64,000 nucleotides of DNA. Source: Komarekiella atlantica HA4396-MV6 (lineage in GTDB: Bacteria; Cyanobacteriota; Cyanobacteriia; Cyanobacteriales; Nostocaceae). A model generated the notes under the pieces. That model was not told the DNA's origin and ran no database searches. It saw only the letters and a program-made list of their open reading frames with translations. The DNA lies in assembly GCA_019359395.1 (NCBI GenBank), contig JAHHHK010000020.1:1-64000 (forward strand), given 5' to 3'. A program made the position numbers and the translations under genes. How positions within the stretch are numbered: the stretch's first letter is position 1; each line of letters opens with the position of its first letter. Positions 27,989 to 37,991 of this stretch are shown piece by piece.

Positions 27989-28224
27989 AAACTACTTATA
28001 AATCATAACTATTGTGTACATTATATGCAAAACTAATAATTAAAATACCAGTAAAATAGACATGAAGTTTGAAAACTATTAAATTTTCTGGATGTGTAAG
28101 CAGAATGTTTAATCAGTTTTAATTTGTTACAGATAAATCCGGGGATTTGATTTGATAGTTTTAGATTAAGTATGTTGGATTCGGCCAAATAATAGCCCCA
28201 GGATGTATCAAAGGATTAATTTCT

Positions 28225-29574
28225 ATGCAGACTAAGGAATCTACACCAGAGGTTGACAAACACCCCAAAGGTCGGAGAGGTTTTAACCGATGGGCGATCA
28301 CTACTTTTGTTACTGTCGCACTTGTAAGTGGTGCAGTTGTTTTCTACAGCTTATTTAGCAAGCGCTCTACTATACAAGCCTCAAAAGGTGCTACTTCAGC
28401 TGCACTCTTAAAGCCTAAATTGATTACAGCCTTGGGTCGTTTGGAACCCCGTGGAGAAGTAATAAAATTATCTGCTCCAACAGGATTTTCAGATGGAAAT
28501 GGTGGAACTCGTGTAGCCAAACTATTGGTAAAAGAGGGAGACTGGGTTAAGCGTGAACAGGTGATTGCAATTTTGGATAGCCATGAGCGCCTTCAGGCTG
28601 CTCTCAAAAAGTCCCAAAAAAGAGTCCAGCTAGCTAAAGCTAAACTAGCCCAAGTCCAAGCAGGTGCAAAAATAGGAAATATTGATGCTCAAAAAGCCAG
28701 AATTATAAACTTAAAAGCTGAATTACAAGGGCAAATTACTTTACAGAAAGCAACAATTCAACGGTTAGAGGCTGATTTTCAAGGAGAAAAGGAGACTCAA
28801 GAAACAGTACTTAAACGTTTAATAGCTCAGTGGCGCAATGCTGAAACAGAGTGTAGGCGTTATCAAATGCTGTTTCAAGCGGGGGCGATCACTACCTCTG
28901 AACGTGATAGCAAGTGTTTAGCGTCAGAGACAGCTTCCAAGAGTGTTAATGAAGGCAAAGCAACTTTACAACAGATACTAGATAGCAGTCGTGCCCAGAT
29001 CGAGGAAGCCCAAGCTAATTTGCAGCGGACACGAAACACTCTGCAAGCTCAACAAGAAGAAACAGAGGCTACGCTAGAAAGTATTGCTGAAATTCGCCCC
29101 ACAGACGTTATGGTAGCTCAATCTGAACTTGAGGGTGTGAGCGCCGAAACTGAGGAAGCGCAAGCTTTGTTGAATCTGGCTTACATTCGCACACCTATTA
29201 ATGGACGGGTGCTGCGAATTCATACTAGACCAGGTGAGAGCGTTAGCGGTGATGGTATTGTGGAAGTCGGACAAACTGACCAGATGTATGCAATTGCTCA
29301 AATATATGAAAGTGATATCAAAAATTTGCGCTTGGGACAGAAGGCTATAGTAACTAGCAGTGCTTTTGCAGGAGAAGCTAACGGAGTCATTGATGAGATT
29401 GGCTTACAAATTCGTAAGAAGGATGTGCTTGATACCGACCCTATCGCAGCTATTGATGCCAGAGTAGTAGAAGTTAAAATTCGTTTAGACCCTAATAGCA
29501 CTCGCAAAACCGCTAATCTAACCAATCTAGAGGTAACAGTTCAAATTACACTCAAGGATAAAACCTCAAGATGA
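28225..29574 (+). CDS. DevB-like membrane fusion protein of an ABC exporter
   Basis: A 449-residue protein. One N-terminal membrane helix (about 25-46) is followed by LITALGRLEPRGEVIKLSAPT, the signature start of DevB-type adaptor proteins, then long coiled-coil helices (about 115-300) and a beta-barrel/lipoyl part (TPINGRVLRIHTRPGE). DevB works with the permease DevC, the ATPase DevA and a TolC-like pore; in heterocysts the canonical set exports glycolipids. The ATG follows an AAGGA site. The stop overlaps the devC-like start by 4 bp (ATGA), so the two are coupled. No devA follows. The substrate here is unknown; a lipid or the neighbouring polyketide is conceivable. Confidence 0.85.
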   Translation: MQTKESTPEVDKHPKGRRGFNRWAITTFVTVALVSGAVVFYSLFSKRSTIQASKGATSAALLKPKLITALGRLEPRGEVIKLSAPTGFSDGNGGTRVAKLLVKEGDWVKREQVIAILDSHERLQAALKKSQKRVQLAKAKLAQVQAGAKIGNIDAQKARIINLKAELQGQITLQKATIQRLEADFQGEKETQETVLKRLIAQWRNAETECRRYQMLFQAGAITTSERDSKCLASETASKSVNEGKATLQQILDSSRAQIEEAQANLQRTRNTLQAQQEETEATLESIAEIRPTDVMVAQSELEGVSAETEEAQALLNLAYIRTPINGRVLRIHTRPGESVSGDGIVEVGQTDQMYAIAQIYESDIKNLRLGQKAIVTSSAFAGEANGVIDEIGLQIRKKDVLDTDPIAAIDARVVEVKIRLDPNSTRKTANLTNLEVTVQITLKDKTSR

Positions 29575-30731
29575 AATGGAAAACTCCACTAGCTTGGCTA
29601 CAGATGAGCCGGAAAAGAAGCCGCTTGCTAGTAGCGATGGCAGGGATTGCTTTTGCTGATATGTTAATGTTCATGCAACTAGGCTTTCAAAGAGCTTTGT
29701 ATGATAGCAATACGAGGTTGCATAGAAGTTTACGAGCTGACATCGTTTTAATTAGCCCTCATGCTCGCAATATTTCCGAAATGACTAGTATTCCCCGCCG
29801 GCGTTTGTACCAAGCTATGAGCTTCGAGGAAGTAGCATCGGCCGAGCCACTTTACACCGATTTTGTAGATTGGAAAAATCCCCAAACTCACCTTAAAACT
29901 TCTATCTTGCTTATTGGTTTTAATCCGAATAAATCAGTATTCGATATTGCAGGTGTCAATCAGAATTTAGATAAGCTGAAGTTGCCAGATACTTTGCTGT
30001 TCGATTGGGGGTCGCGTGGAAACTATACTACAACTATCACTGCATTACAACAAGATAAAATCGTTTTTACTGAGATCCAAGAACGTAAGATTCAGGTAGC
30101 TGGCTTATTTTTGTCTGGTGCTTCTTTTGCTGCTGACGGTAATGTGATTACAAGTGATTTAAATTTTCTCCGCATCTTACCCCGCCGTAGCTTCTCCGAG
30201 ATCAGTGCTGGCTTAATTACGCTTAAACCTGGAAATGACCCTCAGCAAATTGCAACAGCATTACGTACCTACCTACCTAACGATGTTAAAGTTCTAAATT
30301 TCGATGAGTTTGCTAAATTTGAAGAAACTTATTGGGCTAACAACACCCCAATTGGCTTTATCTTTAGTTTAGGAACTGGAATTGGATTTGTTGTCGGTTT
30401 AGTGATTGTCTATCAAATTCTCTCTTCAGATGTAGCCGATCATACGGTTGATTACGCTACGCTTAAAGCTATAGGATACTCCGATATTTATTTAATTAAA
30501 GTTGTTTTCCAAGAAGCTCTAATTCTAGCTGTTTTAGGCTACATTCCTGGATTTACTATATCTTTTGGACTCTATGCTTTAACCCGAAGTGCTACTAATT
30601 TACCCTTATATATTACATTAAATCGAGGAGTAACTGTATTATTACTTACAGTTATTATGTGTTTTATTTCAGGGGTAATCGCTATGCGAAAACTTCGAGC
30701 TACTGATCCTGCTGAACTTTTCCAGAAGTAA
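29571..30731 (+). CDS. DevC-like ABC exporter permease
   Basis: A 386-residue membrane protein of the FtsX/MacB permease class, DevC subtype. It opens MKWKTPLAWLQMSRKRSRLL, with one transmembrane helix near residues 20-40, a large periplasmic domain (about 45-260), then three helices (about 263-290, 318-340 and 350-372). The C-terminus MRKLRATDPAELFQK is typical of the subtype. Translation is coupled to the devB-like gene. The ATPase partner DevA, usually encoded next, is absent: the following gene is on the other strand and unrelated. It must borrow an ATPase from another locus or be an orphan pair. Confidence 0.88.
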   Translation: MKWKTPLAWLQMSRKRSRLLVAMAGIAFADMLMFMQLGFQRALYDSNTRLHRSLRADIVLISPHARNISEMTSIPRRRLYQAMSFEEVASAEPLYTDFVDWKNPQTHLKTSILLIGFNPNKSVFDIAGVNQNLDKLKLPDTLLFDWGSRGNYTTTITALQQDKIVFTEIQERKIQVAGLFLSGASFAADGNVITSDLNFLRILPRRSFSEISAGLITLKPGNDPQQIATALRTYLPNDVKVLNFDEFAKFEETYWANNTPIGFIFSLGTGIGFVVGLVIVYQILSSDVADHTVDYATLKAIGYSDIYLIKVVFQEALILAVLGYIPGFTISFGLYALTRSATNLPLYITLNRGVTVLLLTVIMCFISGVIAMRKLRATDPAELFQK

Positions 30732-30906
30732 TAACTTACAGTTAATTTTAATAAATCGAGAAGTTTTATCTACTAAAAAATTGTTTGTCTAGTTGTGTTA
30801 TACCATCAATTAGGAATATTACTCAATTGATCTATTCTGTTCTGGTATTAAAAGCTAGCTTTTGCTTTTTTGATCGTTATTCAGTCCCTTGTTAATTTTA
30901 AGTAAC

Positions 30907-31542
30907 TTAAAATTTCCTCTGTCCGACGATTTTTGGGGCATCAACCCGTAATCTCATCTGTTCATAACGCACAGTTAAAAAAGGCTGACCAAAACCTATG
31001 TTAGAGAAGGGACTTTCGGCGGGTACTTCTAACTTGGAACCAATTAAACCCAGCAGAGACTCAAATTTTGTGGGGAATATCAGCAAATCGTTACCCATTG
31101 CGCTGAAACCAGAGGCGTTGAGGTGCGATCGCAAAGCCAAGTTTTGCCGATTATAGTTAAGACTACACAACTGCTGATTTCCCTGACGCACGGTGACACG
31201 CTCGCCTTGTTCCCAACTAAACTCAGCTAGTTCTTTTGGTAGTCCCCAAATTTCTCGACCACCAGCCACCGAATCAGCATTATCTACGTAAATGTGGGAA
31301 ACCCAACCACCGAATTTACCTTGATAACTAACCACAGCCGGAGCGACAACTAACTCGCTGTATTCCAGTACCGAGCCAGAGCCGTAATTAGATAAATACA
31401 CGCTACCGAGGGTTTTACCAGGCCATACAGAAATAATTTCTAACTCCGAGGGGATAAGGTGGCGCACTCGGTCAATATTCACCAGTTGCAGAGTTTGAAT
31501 AGCGTAGCCTTGAAGTGTCCAAGGTGTTTGTGGATATGGCAT
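30907..31542 (-). CDS. Acetoacetate decarboxylase-like protein
   Basis: A 211-residue protein with the acetoacetate decarboxylase fold pattern: VPAESPFSNIGFGQPFLTVRY near the end, YSELVVAPAVV in the centre and AGGREIWGLPKELAEFSW after it. True decarboxylases use a Lys in a lysine pair as Schiff base. Here the single K of GLPKE is conserved, but I cannot confirm the catalytic pair, so the activity is uncertain. Many cyanobacteria carry such homologues of unknown role. The gene is convergent with devBC, and no partner gene is obvious. Confidence 0.75.
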   Translation of the reverse strand: MPYPQTPWTLQGYAIQTLQLVNIDRVRHLIPSELEIISVWPGKTLGSVYLSNYGSGSVLEYSELVVAPAVVSYQGKFGGWVSHIYVDNADSVAGGREIWGLPKELAEFSWEQGERVTVRQGNQQLCSLNYNRQNLALRSHLNASGFSAMGNDLLIFPTKFESLLGLIGSKLEVPAESPFSNIGFGQPFLTVRYEQMRLRVDAPKIVGQRKF

Positions 31543-31609
31543 ATACGAATTTTAGATTGTAGTAGAAACGTTATCTTGCGTTGTAGTAGAAACGTTGCAA
31601 TGCGTTGTT

Positions 31610-31638
31610 GTAGAGACGTTGCATTGCAACGTCTCTAC
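31610..31638. repeat. Palindromic intergenic repeat (GTAGAGACGTTGC type)
   Basis: A 29-nt perfect inverted repeat, identical in core to 3168-3196. It is preceded by two degenerate arms (GTAGTAGAAACGTT from about 31560). Confidence 0.8.
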
Positions 31639-31659
31639 AACAGTTACCAGATCATGAGA

Positions 31660-31697
31660 TAAAAAAAATCCCCACCCAGGCGAATGCTTGGATGGGC
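31660..31697 (-). terminator. Rho-independent terminator of dnaK
   Basis: On the minus strand the hairpin CCCATCCAAGC-ATTC-GCCTGGGTGGG (31671-31696, one mismatch and one G-T pair) is followed directly by a GA step and eight T residues. It lies about 48 bp after the dnaK stop. Confidence 0.85.
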
Positions 31698-31743
31698 AAT
31701 ATAAAGCAGGGGCACAATGATCTTCCCTACTGAACTATGAGAA

Positions 31744-33651
31744 TTATTTGCTTTCGGTGAAATCAGCGTCAATCACATCATCACCGCTACCGGAAGAAGT
31801 AGAACCACCACCATCTTGAGGTTCAGCGCCTCCAGGAGCCGCGCCACCACCAGCTTGCTGATAGATGTTGCTACCAACAGCGAATAGCGCTTGTTGTAGT
31901 TCTGGTGTGAGTTTCTGAATTTGCTCATCGTCTTCTTTGGCAACTGCATCGCGCAGTTCTTTCACCAAACCTTCGACTTTAGTCTTGTCAGCTTCGGGAA
32001 CTTTATCGCCCAATTCTTGTAGCTGCTTCTCGGCTTGATATGCCAAGGAGTCGGCTTGGTTCTTGCGTTCAATTTTCTCACGACGCTCTTTGTCTGTAGA
32101 AGCGTTTTGTTCGGCTTCTCTCACCATCCGGTCAACATCAGATTTATCCAGGGTGGAAGCACCAGTGATACTGATAGACTGTTCCTTACCTGTGCCTTTG
32201 TCCTTAGCAGTGACGTTGAGGATACCGTTGGCGTCAATATCGAAGGTAACTTCAATTTGCGGGACGCCGCGTGGTGCAGGTGGTATACCATCAAGGCGGA
32301 AAGTTCCCAAACTCTTGTTATCGCCAGAGAACTCACGTTCACCTTGGAGGACGTGAATTTCGACGTTGGTTTGACCATCCACAGCGGTGGAGAAGACTTC
32401 TGATTTTTTGGTGGGAATTGTCGTGTTGCGGGGGATAATTTTGGTCATCACACCGCCCAATGTTTCTACACCCAAAGATAGAGGTGTTACGTCTAACAGT
32501 AAGATACCTGTAACATCGCCTTCTAGCACACCTGCTTGAATTGCTGCACCAATTGCCACAACTTCATCAGGGTTAACGCTTTGGTTGGGGTCTTTACCCA
32601 ATACCTGCTTGACTATTTGTTGAACTGCGGGAATGCGGGTAGAACCACCAACTAGTACAACTTCATCAATATCGCCTTTGGTTAACTTGGCATCCCGTAG
32701 AGCGTTTTCAACGGGGATACGACAACGGTCGATTAAGTCTGAGCACAGTTCTTCAAACTTAGCACGAGTCAAAGTTGTATCCAGGTGCTTGGGCCCATCC
32801 TGGGTAGCGGTAATAAATGGTAAGTTGATTTCTGCTTGGGTAACGCTAGAAAGCTCGATTTTGGCTTTTTCTGCGGCTTCAGTCAGACGTTGTAAAGCTT
32901 GTTTATCTTTGCGTAGTTCAATGCCTTCAGCTTTCTTGAACTGTTCAGCTAAGAAGTCAACAATTTTTTTGTCGAAGTCGTCACCGCCAAGGTGAGTATC
33001 ACCAGAGGTAGCTAACACTTCAAACACGCCATCACCAACTTCGAGTACGGATACGTCGAAAGTACCGCCACCAAGGTCAAATACCAAGATAGTTTCGTTA
33101 CTCTTCTTGTCAAACCCGTATGCCAAAGAAGCGGCAGTTGGTTCGTTGATAATCCGTAGAACTTCAATACCAGCGATTTTACCAGCGTCTTTTGTCGCTT
33201 GTCGTTGGGAGTCGTTGAAGTATGCAGGAACGGTGATTACAGCTTTGGTTACGGTTTCACCCAGATATTTGCTAGCATCTTCTACTAGCTTGCGAAGAAC
33301 TTGTGCAGAAATTTCTTCAGGAGCAAATGCTTTACCAACTCCTGGACATTCCAGCTTCACATTACCATTGCTGCTGATGACTTTGTAAGAAACTTCGGTA
33401 GTCTCCTTGCCAACTTCATCGTAGCGGCGTCCGATAAAGCGTTTGACTGAGTAAAACGTATTTTCCGGGTTCATCACCGCTTGGCGTTTGGCGATTTGAC
33501 CAACCAAGCGATCGCCATTTTTGGCAAATGCAACCACTGATGGTGTTGTCCGAAAACCCTCGGCGTTAGCAATAACCGTGGGTTTACCACCTTCCATCAC
33601 TGCTACGCAGGAGTTAGTCGTACCTAAGTCAATTCCAACTGCTTTTGCCAT
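31744..33651 (-). CDS. dnaK: Chaperone protein DnaK (Hsp70)
   Basis: A 635-residue Hsp70 of normal length. The ATPase domain (1-385) has [35 protein letters not shown] and [13 protein letters not shown]. The substrate-binding domain (about 390-505) has [18 protein letters not shown] helical lid follows, then a Gly/Ser-rich tail ending [12 protein letters not shown]. It folds client proteins in the cytosol with DnaJ and GrpE. Cyanobacteria carry several paralogues; the conserved acidic end suggests the main heat-shock form, often called DnaK2. No grpE or dnaJ is adjacent. A clear terminator follows. Confidence 0.97.
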   Translation of the reverse strand: MAKAVGIDLGTTNSCVAVMEGGKPTVIANAEGFRTTPSVVAFAKNGDRLVGQIAKRQAVMNPENTFYSVKRFIGRRYDEVGKETTEVSYKVISSNGNVKLECPGVGKAFAPEEISAQVLRKLVEDASKYLGETVTKAVITVPAYFNDSQRQATKDAGKIAGIEVLRIINEPTAASLAYGFDKKSNETILVFDLGGGTFDVSVLEVGDGVFEVLATSGDTHLGGDDFDKKIVDFLAEQFKKAEGIELRKDKQALQRLTEAAEKAKIELSSVTQAEINLPFITATQDGPKHLDTTLTRAKFEELCSDLIDRCRIPVENALRDAKLTKGDIDEVVLVGGSTRIPAVQQIVKQVLGKDPNQSVNPDEVVAIGAAIQAGVLEGDVTGILLLDVTPLSLGVETLGGVMTKIIPRNTTIPTKKSEVFSTAVDGQTNVEIHVLQGEREFSGDNKSLGTFRLDGIPPAPRGVPQIEVTFDIDANGILNVTAKDKGTGKEQSISITGASTLDKSDVDRMVREAEQNASTDKERREKIERKNQADSLAYQAEKQLQELGDKVPEADKTKVEGLVKELRDAVAKEDDEQIQKLTPELQQALFAVGSNIYQQAGGGAAPGGAEPQDGGGSTSSGSGDDVIDADFTESK

Positions 33652-34158
33652 TTTAGGTGCTGGCTCCGTATAACTACAAATGAATGAATGAGAGTATAAA
33701 GGACTAAATTTTGAACCAACTGGGTTAAGAAATCAGCCAGTTCAGCATGAATACCTTTGATTTGGCTTTCCGGGGTCAAAACTCCAGACTATGCTGATAT
33801 ATATACTGAGCTTGTGTAGCCAGTCCATGAAGGGTGGTTTCCCGAACCTTGGTTGGGACGGTTTACCTAAATGGTGTTTCTGGTTGGTTCACGAATTAAT
33901 TTGCTTTCACTTTGTCTAATGTATGAGAATTAATACTTTCAGTAATTAGGGTGAACCGTAACGTCATAGTGGTGTTTGCCGTCTTTAGGCGCAACAAATC
34001 ACAGAGTTACTGAGGAATCAACGAGCCGCAAAGGAGCGATCGCCTCGGTAATTCAGTTTAATTGCAGATATTTCAGTAATTCTTGCCGCAGTGGATTTCA
34101 GAAGGCAGGGGGGAATGAAATCAATTCGCAATTCGCAATAAATACTGACTCTTGACCC
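33652..34158. other. Upstream region of dnaK
   Basis: About 500 bp without a gene. It should hold the dnaK promoter. I looked for a CIRCE element (TTAGCACTC-N9-GAGTGCTAA) and did not find one. A HIP1 octamer lies near 34037. Nothing else was recognised. Confidence 0.4.
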
Positions 34159-34275
34159 TTGTACAGACGCGATTAATCGCGTCTCTACTCTTGACTCTTG
34201 TACAGACGCGATTAATCGCGTCTCTACTCTTGACCCTTGTACAGACGCGATTAATCGCGTCTCTACTCTTGACTC
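34159..34275. repeat. 39-bp tandem repeat with GACGCGATTAATCGCGTC palindrome
   Basis: Three copies, starting at 34161, 34200 and 34239, each contain the 18-nt palindrome GACGCGATTAATCGCGTC followed by TCTACTCTTGAC. It lies immediately after the stop of the SDR gene and may act as its transcript end. Confidence 0.9.
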
Positions 34276-34287
34276 TTGACCCTTGAC

Positions 34288-35109
34288 TCAGTACTTAGAG
34301 GTTTTGCCTAATTGTGAAAAAAGAATCTCCCAGTCAATTACATCTGGTCTTGATCCTTGGTTAACTAGTTCAAAAATTTTTCCTGAACTACTTGGGTAAA
34401 TAATAGATTCTACACAAGCATTTGCGACGTCAATTCGGCTGGCATCGCCCGACAGAGTGTCGCCTGTGCCTAATACCACACCATATTTGCCTCCTGTTTT
34501 TGCCTTTAAAAGGGTGTTGAGGTCGTATGAAGTGTATGGGCCGTCAATCAGGCGTCCTGGGCGGATAATGGTGTAGGGTAATCCTGAACTGGCGATCGCT
34601 TCCTCGCCTTTCTGTTTGGCATCAAGCACGCCGAAGCCGTTGAGAATACTAAAAGGAAGCTGATCTTTACGGAGAATTCCGCAAGAAGAGACGAAAACAA
34701 AGCGCTTTAAATTTTGAGGTGCTGCCGCTACTAAGTTACTCACACCTTGGGCATCGACCTTTGCTGGACTATTCTTTGCCTTGGCTTGACTCGATTTGGG
34801 GTTAAGAAACGCGGTTCCCCATTCAATCAAGTTCAGAGGCGGGTCAAACTCCCATCTAGTAGAGGGAAAGGCTGTGGTTCCAGTACAACAAATAATGTGA
34901 CTTAGATTCTGCATTGCGGCTGGGAGTGTACTCGGCTGGCGGGTATCACCGACGGCAACTTCCGTTCTGTGATCAAACATTTCTTCGGCTTTTGCTGCAT
35001 TGCGTGTCAAGACGCGAACTTTGAAACCCTTCTCCAGCAGCTTGCCTACTACCAGTTGTCCCACTCCACCAGTACCACCAGCAACCAGTACCAAATCTTC
35101 AGAAGTCAT
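34288..35109 (-). CDS. Atypical SDR / NAD(P)-binding oxidoreductase
   Basis: From the ATG at 35109 the protein is 273 residues and opens MTSEDLVLVAGGTGGVGQLV, with the GxxGxxG dinucleotide motif of atypical short-chain dehydrogenases. LKRFVFVSSCGIL and LPYTIIRPGRLIDGPY are the typical later segments of NmrA/Ycf39/Tic62-like proteins, where the catalytic Tyr-Lys pair is often lost. Such proteins bind NAD(P)H and often assist photosystem or pigment assembly, but the role here is open. The 12-codon longer start is less likely. The gene ends beside a tandem repeat. Confidence 0.8.
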   Translation of the reverse strand: MTSEDLVLVAGGTGGVGQLVVGKLLEKGFKVRVLTRNAAKAEEMFDHRTEVAVGDTRQPSTLPAAMQNLSHIICCTGTTAFPSTRWEFDPPLNLIEWGTAFLNPKSSQAKAKNSPAKVDAQGVSNLVAAAPQNLKRFVFVSSCGILRKDQLPFSILNGFGVLDAKQKGEEAIASSGLPYTIIRPGRLIDGPYTSYDLNTLLKAKTGGKYGVVLGTGDTLSGDASRIDVANACVESIIYPSSSGKIFELVNQGSRPDVIDWEILFSQLGKTSKY

Positions 35110-35247
35110 AATCGCCCTAAGATAGTCTATTGCTAATCTAATCAAAATTTCGAGTGAAGAACACTTGCTAAGGAGCGATCGCTGAGCAAATCCTTATCCC
35201 CCAGAAGGTAAAATCTTAAAAACGCAAATCCGAACAATGCACTAAGT

Positions 35248-36057
35248 GTGAAAACTGACAGCATCTTTTATCGCCTTTTTCAAGAATTACCTAGCATATT
35301 TTTTGAATTAATTGGCAACCCGCCTCAGACAGCAGATACTTATAAATTCTCCTCAATCGAAATCAAGCAAACTGCATTCCGCATAGATGGCGTTTTTCTC
35401 CCGACACAAGGTGAACGTCAATCGATTTACTTTGTTGAAGTTCAGTTTCAAATTGACACAGAAAGTTATTCACGCTTATTTTCGGAAATCTTTTTATACC
35501 TGCACCGAAATAAACCCAAAAATCCTTGGCTAGGAGTAGTTATCTATCCTACTCGCAGTCTAGATACAGCAAATATAGATAATTACAGCGAATTTTTTAC
35601 TAGCCAGCGTGTTAGTCGTATTTATCTAGATGAATTAGGTGAAACAGCAACCCTGCCAGTGGGAATTGCTACGATTAAATTAGTGATTGAAGATCAGGAC
35701 ACAGCAATTACAACTGCCAGAGAGTTAATATCAAGAACCCAGCAAGAAATCTACACTGAACGACAACAACGACAGTTATTAGAATTAATAGAGACAATTT
35801 TAGTTTACAAGTTTCCGACTATGAGTCGAGAGGAGATTGCAGCTATGTTTGGGTTAAGTGATTTGAAGCAAACACGAGTTTATCAAGAAGGACGAGAAGA
35901 AGGACGACAAGAAGGCGTACGTCAAGAAAAGTTGAGAATGGTATCTTTATTGTTGAAATTGGGATTGAGCGCAGAAGAAATAGCAAAAGAGTTGGGTTTG
36001 GGTTTAGAGGAGATTCAGCAACAAATGCAAAAACAGGCTAAAAGCCAAGATATGTAA
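35248..36057 (+). CDS. Rpn/DUF2887-type PD-(D/E)XK nuclease-like protein
   Basis: A 269-residue protein starting at GTG with MKTDSIFYRLFQELPSIFFE, the hallmark of cyanobacterial DUF2887 proteins related to Rpn recombination-promoting nucleases. The core has FRIDGVFLP and VEVQFQID, matching D-x(n)-ExQ of the PD-(D/E)XK fold. The C-terminus has a charged EGREEGRQEG segment and a short helical end (LLKLGLSAEEIAKELGL). Family members are numerous in Nostoc genomes and are associated with mobile DNA. The 3' third is duplicated downstream. Confidence 0.8.
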   Translation: MKTDSIFYRLFQELPSIFFELIGNPPQTADTYKFSSIEIKQTAFRIDGVFLPTQGERQSIYFVEVQFQIDTESYSRLFSEIFLYLHRNKPKNPWLGVVIYPTRSLDTANIDNYSEFFTSQRVSRIYLDELGETATLPVGIATIKLVIEDQDTAITTARELISRTQQEIYTERQQRQLLELIETILVYKFPTMSREEIAAMFGLSDLKQTRVYQEGREEGRQEGVRQEKLRMVSLLLKLGLSAEEIAKELGLGLEEIQQQMQKQAKSQDM

Positions 36058-36089
36058 ATAAAATTACAGACTCACAAGGCTTCCCGACT

Positions 36090-36329
36090 ATGAGTCGAGA
36101 GGAGATTGCAGCTATGTTTGGGTTAAGTGATTTGAAGCAAACACGAGTTTATCAAGAAGGACGAGAAGAAGGACGAGAAGAAGGACGAGAAGAAGGGCGA
36201 CAAGAAGGCGCACGTCAAGAAAAGTTGAGAATGGTATCTTTATTGTTGAAATTGGGATTGAGCGCAGAAGAAATAGCAAAAGAGTTGGGTCTGAGTTTAG
36301 AGGAGGTTCAGCAAGAAATGCAAAAATAG
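36090..36329 (+). pseudogene. Duplicated 3' fragment of the Rpn/DUF2887 gene
   Basis: The 79-residue frame from MSREEIAAMFGLSDLKQTRV to the end repeats the C-terminal third of the gene just upstream with few changes (GLGLEEIQQQ becomes GLSLEEVQQE). It also carries two extra REEG units in the charged segment. Homology begins at TTCCCGACTATGAGTCGAG, a few bases before the ATG. It lacks the nuclease core. It probably arose by tandem duplication or by collapse of a paralogue; whether it is translated is unknown. Confidence 0.75.
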
Positions 36330-36447
36330 GCTACAAATTAAGTCCGACTTACTTTATCCATTTTTACCAATGCTATAAATTCCTCATGCTTTATGTGAGC
36401 GTTTGAGGAATGTAGCTGTTTATGTGGCTTAATTGGATAAAGTTGAG

Positions 36448-37299
36448 CTAAGCGATTGTTCGCGCTAACAACACTGGACATGTAGCATTGACTCGAACGT
36501 AGTCAGACAAAGAAGCACCTATTAGTCGGTCTATATCAACAAAACTCTTAGCGATCGATGGACGACGATCTGGAGAACCGAGTAATAATAAGTCTATATT
36601 CAATTCCTCTGCTAACCGACAAATTTCTTCACCTGGCTTACCACTGCTGCTATAACAACGAGATTGAATACCTTGTCTTTCAGCTTCAGCAGCCGCAGCT
36701 GCCAAAACAGGATTTTTACCTGAATTAACCTCGGTGATTTCAGAGATTTTGCCGCCTAAATCTGTAGCAATATTAGCCAAAATCAACTGTCCACCCTGAA
36801 TATCTCGCAGCAAGAACAGAGCCAATTTCAAACAGTTTTTTGACGCATCAGAGTTGTCTATTGCCACCATAATGCGCTTAATTCTTTTGACGTAAATGTC
36901 ATCTTTTACCAACAACATGGGGCGAGAAGATAACTGGAAAACATACTGGCTGACTGAGTTCGATAAAATTGATTGCAGTCGCTTAAGTCCACGTGAACCC
37001 ATAATAATCAAGTCAGCATCGATTTCATCAGCTACTTGGCAAACCACATCTTTGGGATCTCCTTGCCGTAAAATTGAAGAAACCTGGCTAGGATCTAAGT
37101 TCAAAGTCTGAATGGCATTAGCCAAGATTTTGCCCCCATCTTCCCATTTAGTTGTCATGGCAGCTGCGGTACTTTGCCCAGTTACAACATGCAAAATCGT
37201 AACTTTTGCATGTTTAATTGATGGCATTTCTTTCAACGTTTTGAGCATTTCTTCCGCATGTCCCAATCCTGAGACAGCCAGCAAAATTTTTTCTATCAT
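36448..37299 (-). CDS. Universal stress protein with two Usp domains
   Basis: A 283-residue tandem Usp protein. Domain 1 (about 1-140) opens MIEKILLAVSGLGHAEEMLK and has DADLIIMGSRGLKRLQSILSN. Domain 2 (about 141-283) opens IKRIMVAIDNSDASKNCLKL and has NIDLLLLGSPDRRPSIAKSF. The G-S-x-G-type ATP-binding signature is clear in domain 1 but altered in domain 2. Such proteins bind ATP and act in stress tolerance. It appears to be monocistronic, with nearly 700 bp of AT-rich DNA upstream. Confidence 0.92.
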   Translation of the reverse strand: MIEKILLAVSGLGHAEEMLKTLKEMPSIKHAKVTILHVVTGQSTAAAMTTKWEDGGKILANAIQTLNLDPSQVSSILRQGDPKDVVCQVADEIDADLIIMGSRGLKRLQSILSNSVSQYVFQLSSRPMLLVKDDIYVKRIKRIMVAIDNSDASKNCLKLALFLLRDIQGGQLILANIATDLGGKISEITEVNSGKNPVLAAAAAEAERQGIQSRCYSSSGKPGEEICRLAEELNIDLLLLGSPDRRPSIAKSFVDIDRLIGASLSDYVRVNATCPVLLARTIA

Positions 37300-37991
37300 C
37301 TTACTAGTTATTGTTAAGGTTGCTTTAGTTTTCGCTGTTAAGATGTGGCTTAGACTGAATTTTTACCACCTTGCTTGACAACCTAGTTCAGTAAGTTGGC
37401 GCAAATAAACTTTACTTTTTAGTCTTTAGTCTTTAACACTTAAATAACCAAGTACAAAAGACTAAATAAATGTTTAGGTTTATTTCTACCAAAGTTACTC
37501 AAATCTTAAACTAGGCTTCAATAATTAAGCATACTCTCAATTTAGCCTGATCAACTTAATAAATTATGATGTTAGTTATTATTTTTAATCTATGTTAACT
37601 TTTTTTTAATAAAAGTTAGTTAAGTATTGCAAAGAAATTACCAAAAGATACAACTTATAGCCTTTTTGAAATGCGTGTCAGACTATTTAGGAAAAATTAT
37701 AATGTTGATATAGATTGTTTATATTTAATATAATTACATAGTATACATTTTGTATTTCATTGTGTTAAATATTTTGCGATGGGCTATGCCCTGCCGTAGG
37801 CGATCGCACCCTATTAAGTAATAGATGCGTATAAATTATAAAAAGGCGTTGGGAAACCCATTCCTTCTCGGTAGGTGATGAAAGACGCTCCGACGCCATT
37901 GACGGTTGACGGTTAACAGTCAACGTGAAATCCCATCCCCTTTTAGAGATGGGATAAGCTTAATGAAACCTTAGCATCTCTGCACTTTTAC
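37300..37991. other. AT-rich intergenic region with repeat elements
   Basis: No gene is recognised. It holds GGCTATGCCCTGCCGTAGGCG near 37783, part of a common Nostoc intergenic repeat, and the second copy of an AACAGTCAAC-plus-hairpin repeat (37915-37962; first copy 4227-4273). Confidence 0.5.

Noticed and set aside
32035-33388. Several open frames antisense to dnaK
   Set aside because: They are overlapping shadows of a highly conserved gene with strong codon bias.
33652-33960. CIRCE-type heat-shock operator upstream of dnaK
   Set aside because: I looked for the TTAGCACTC-N9-GAGTGCTAA pattern and did not find it.
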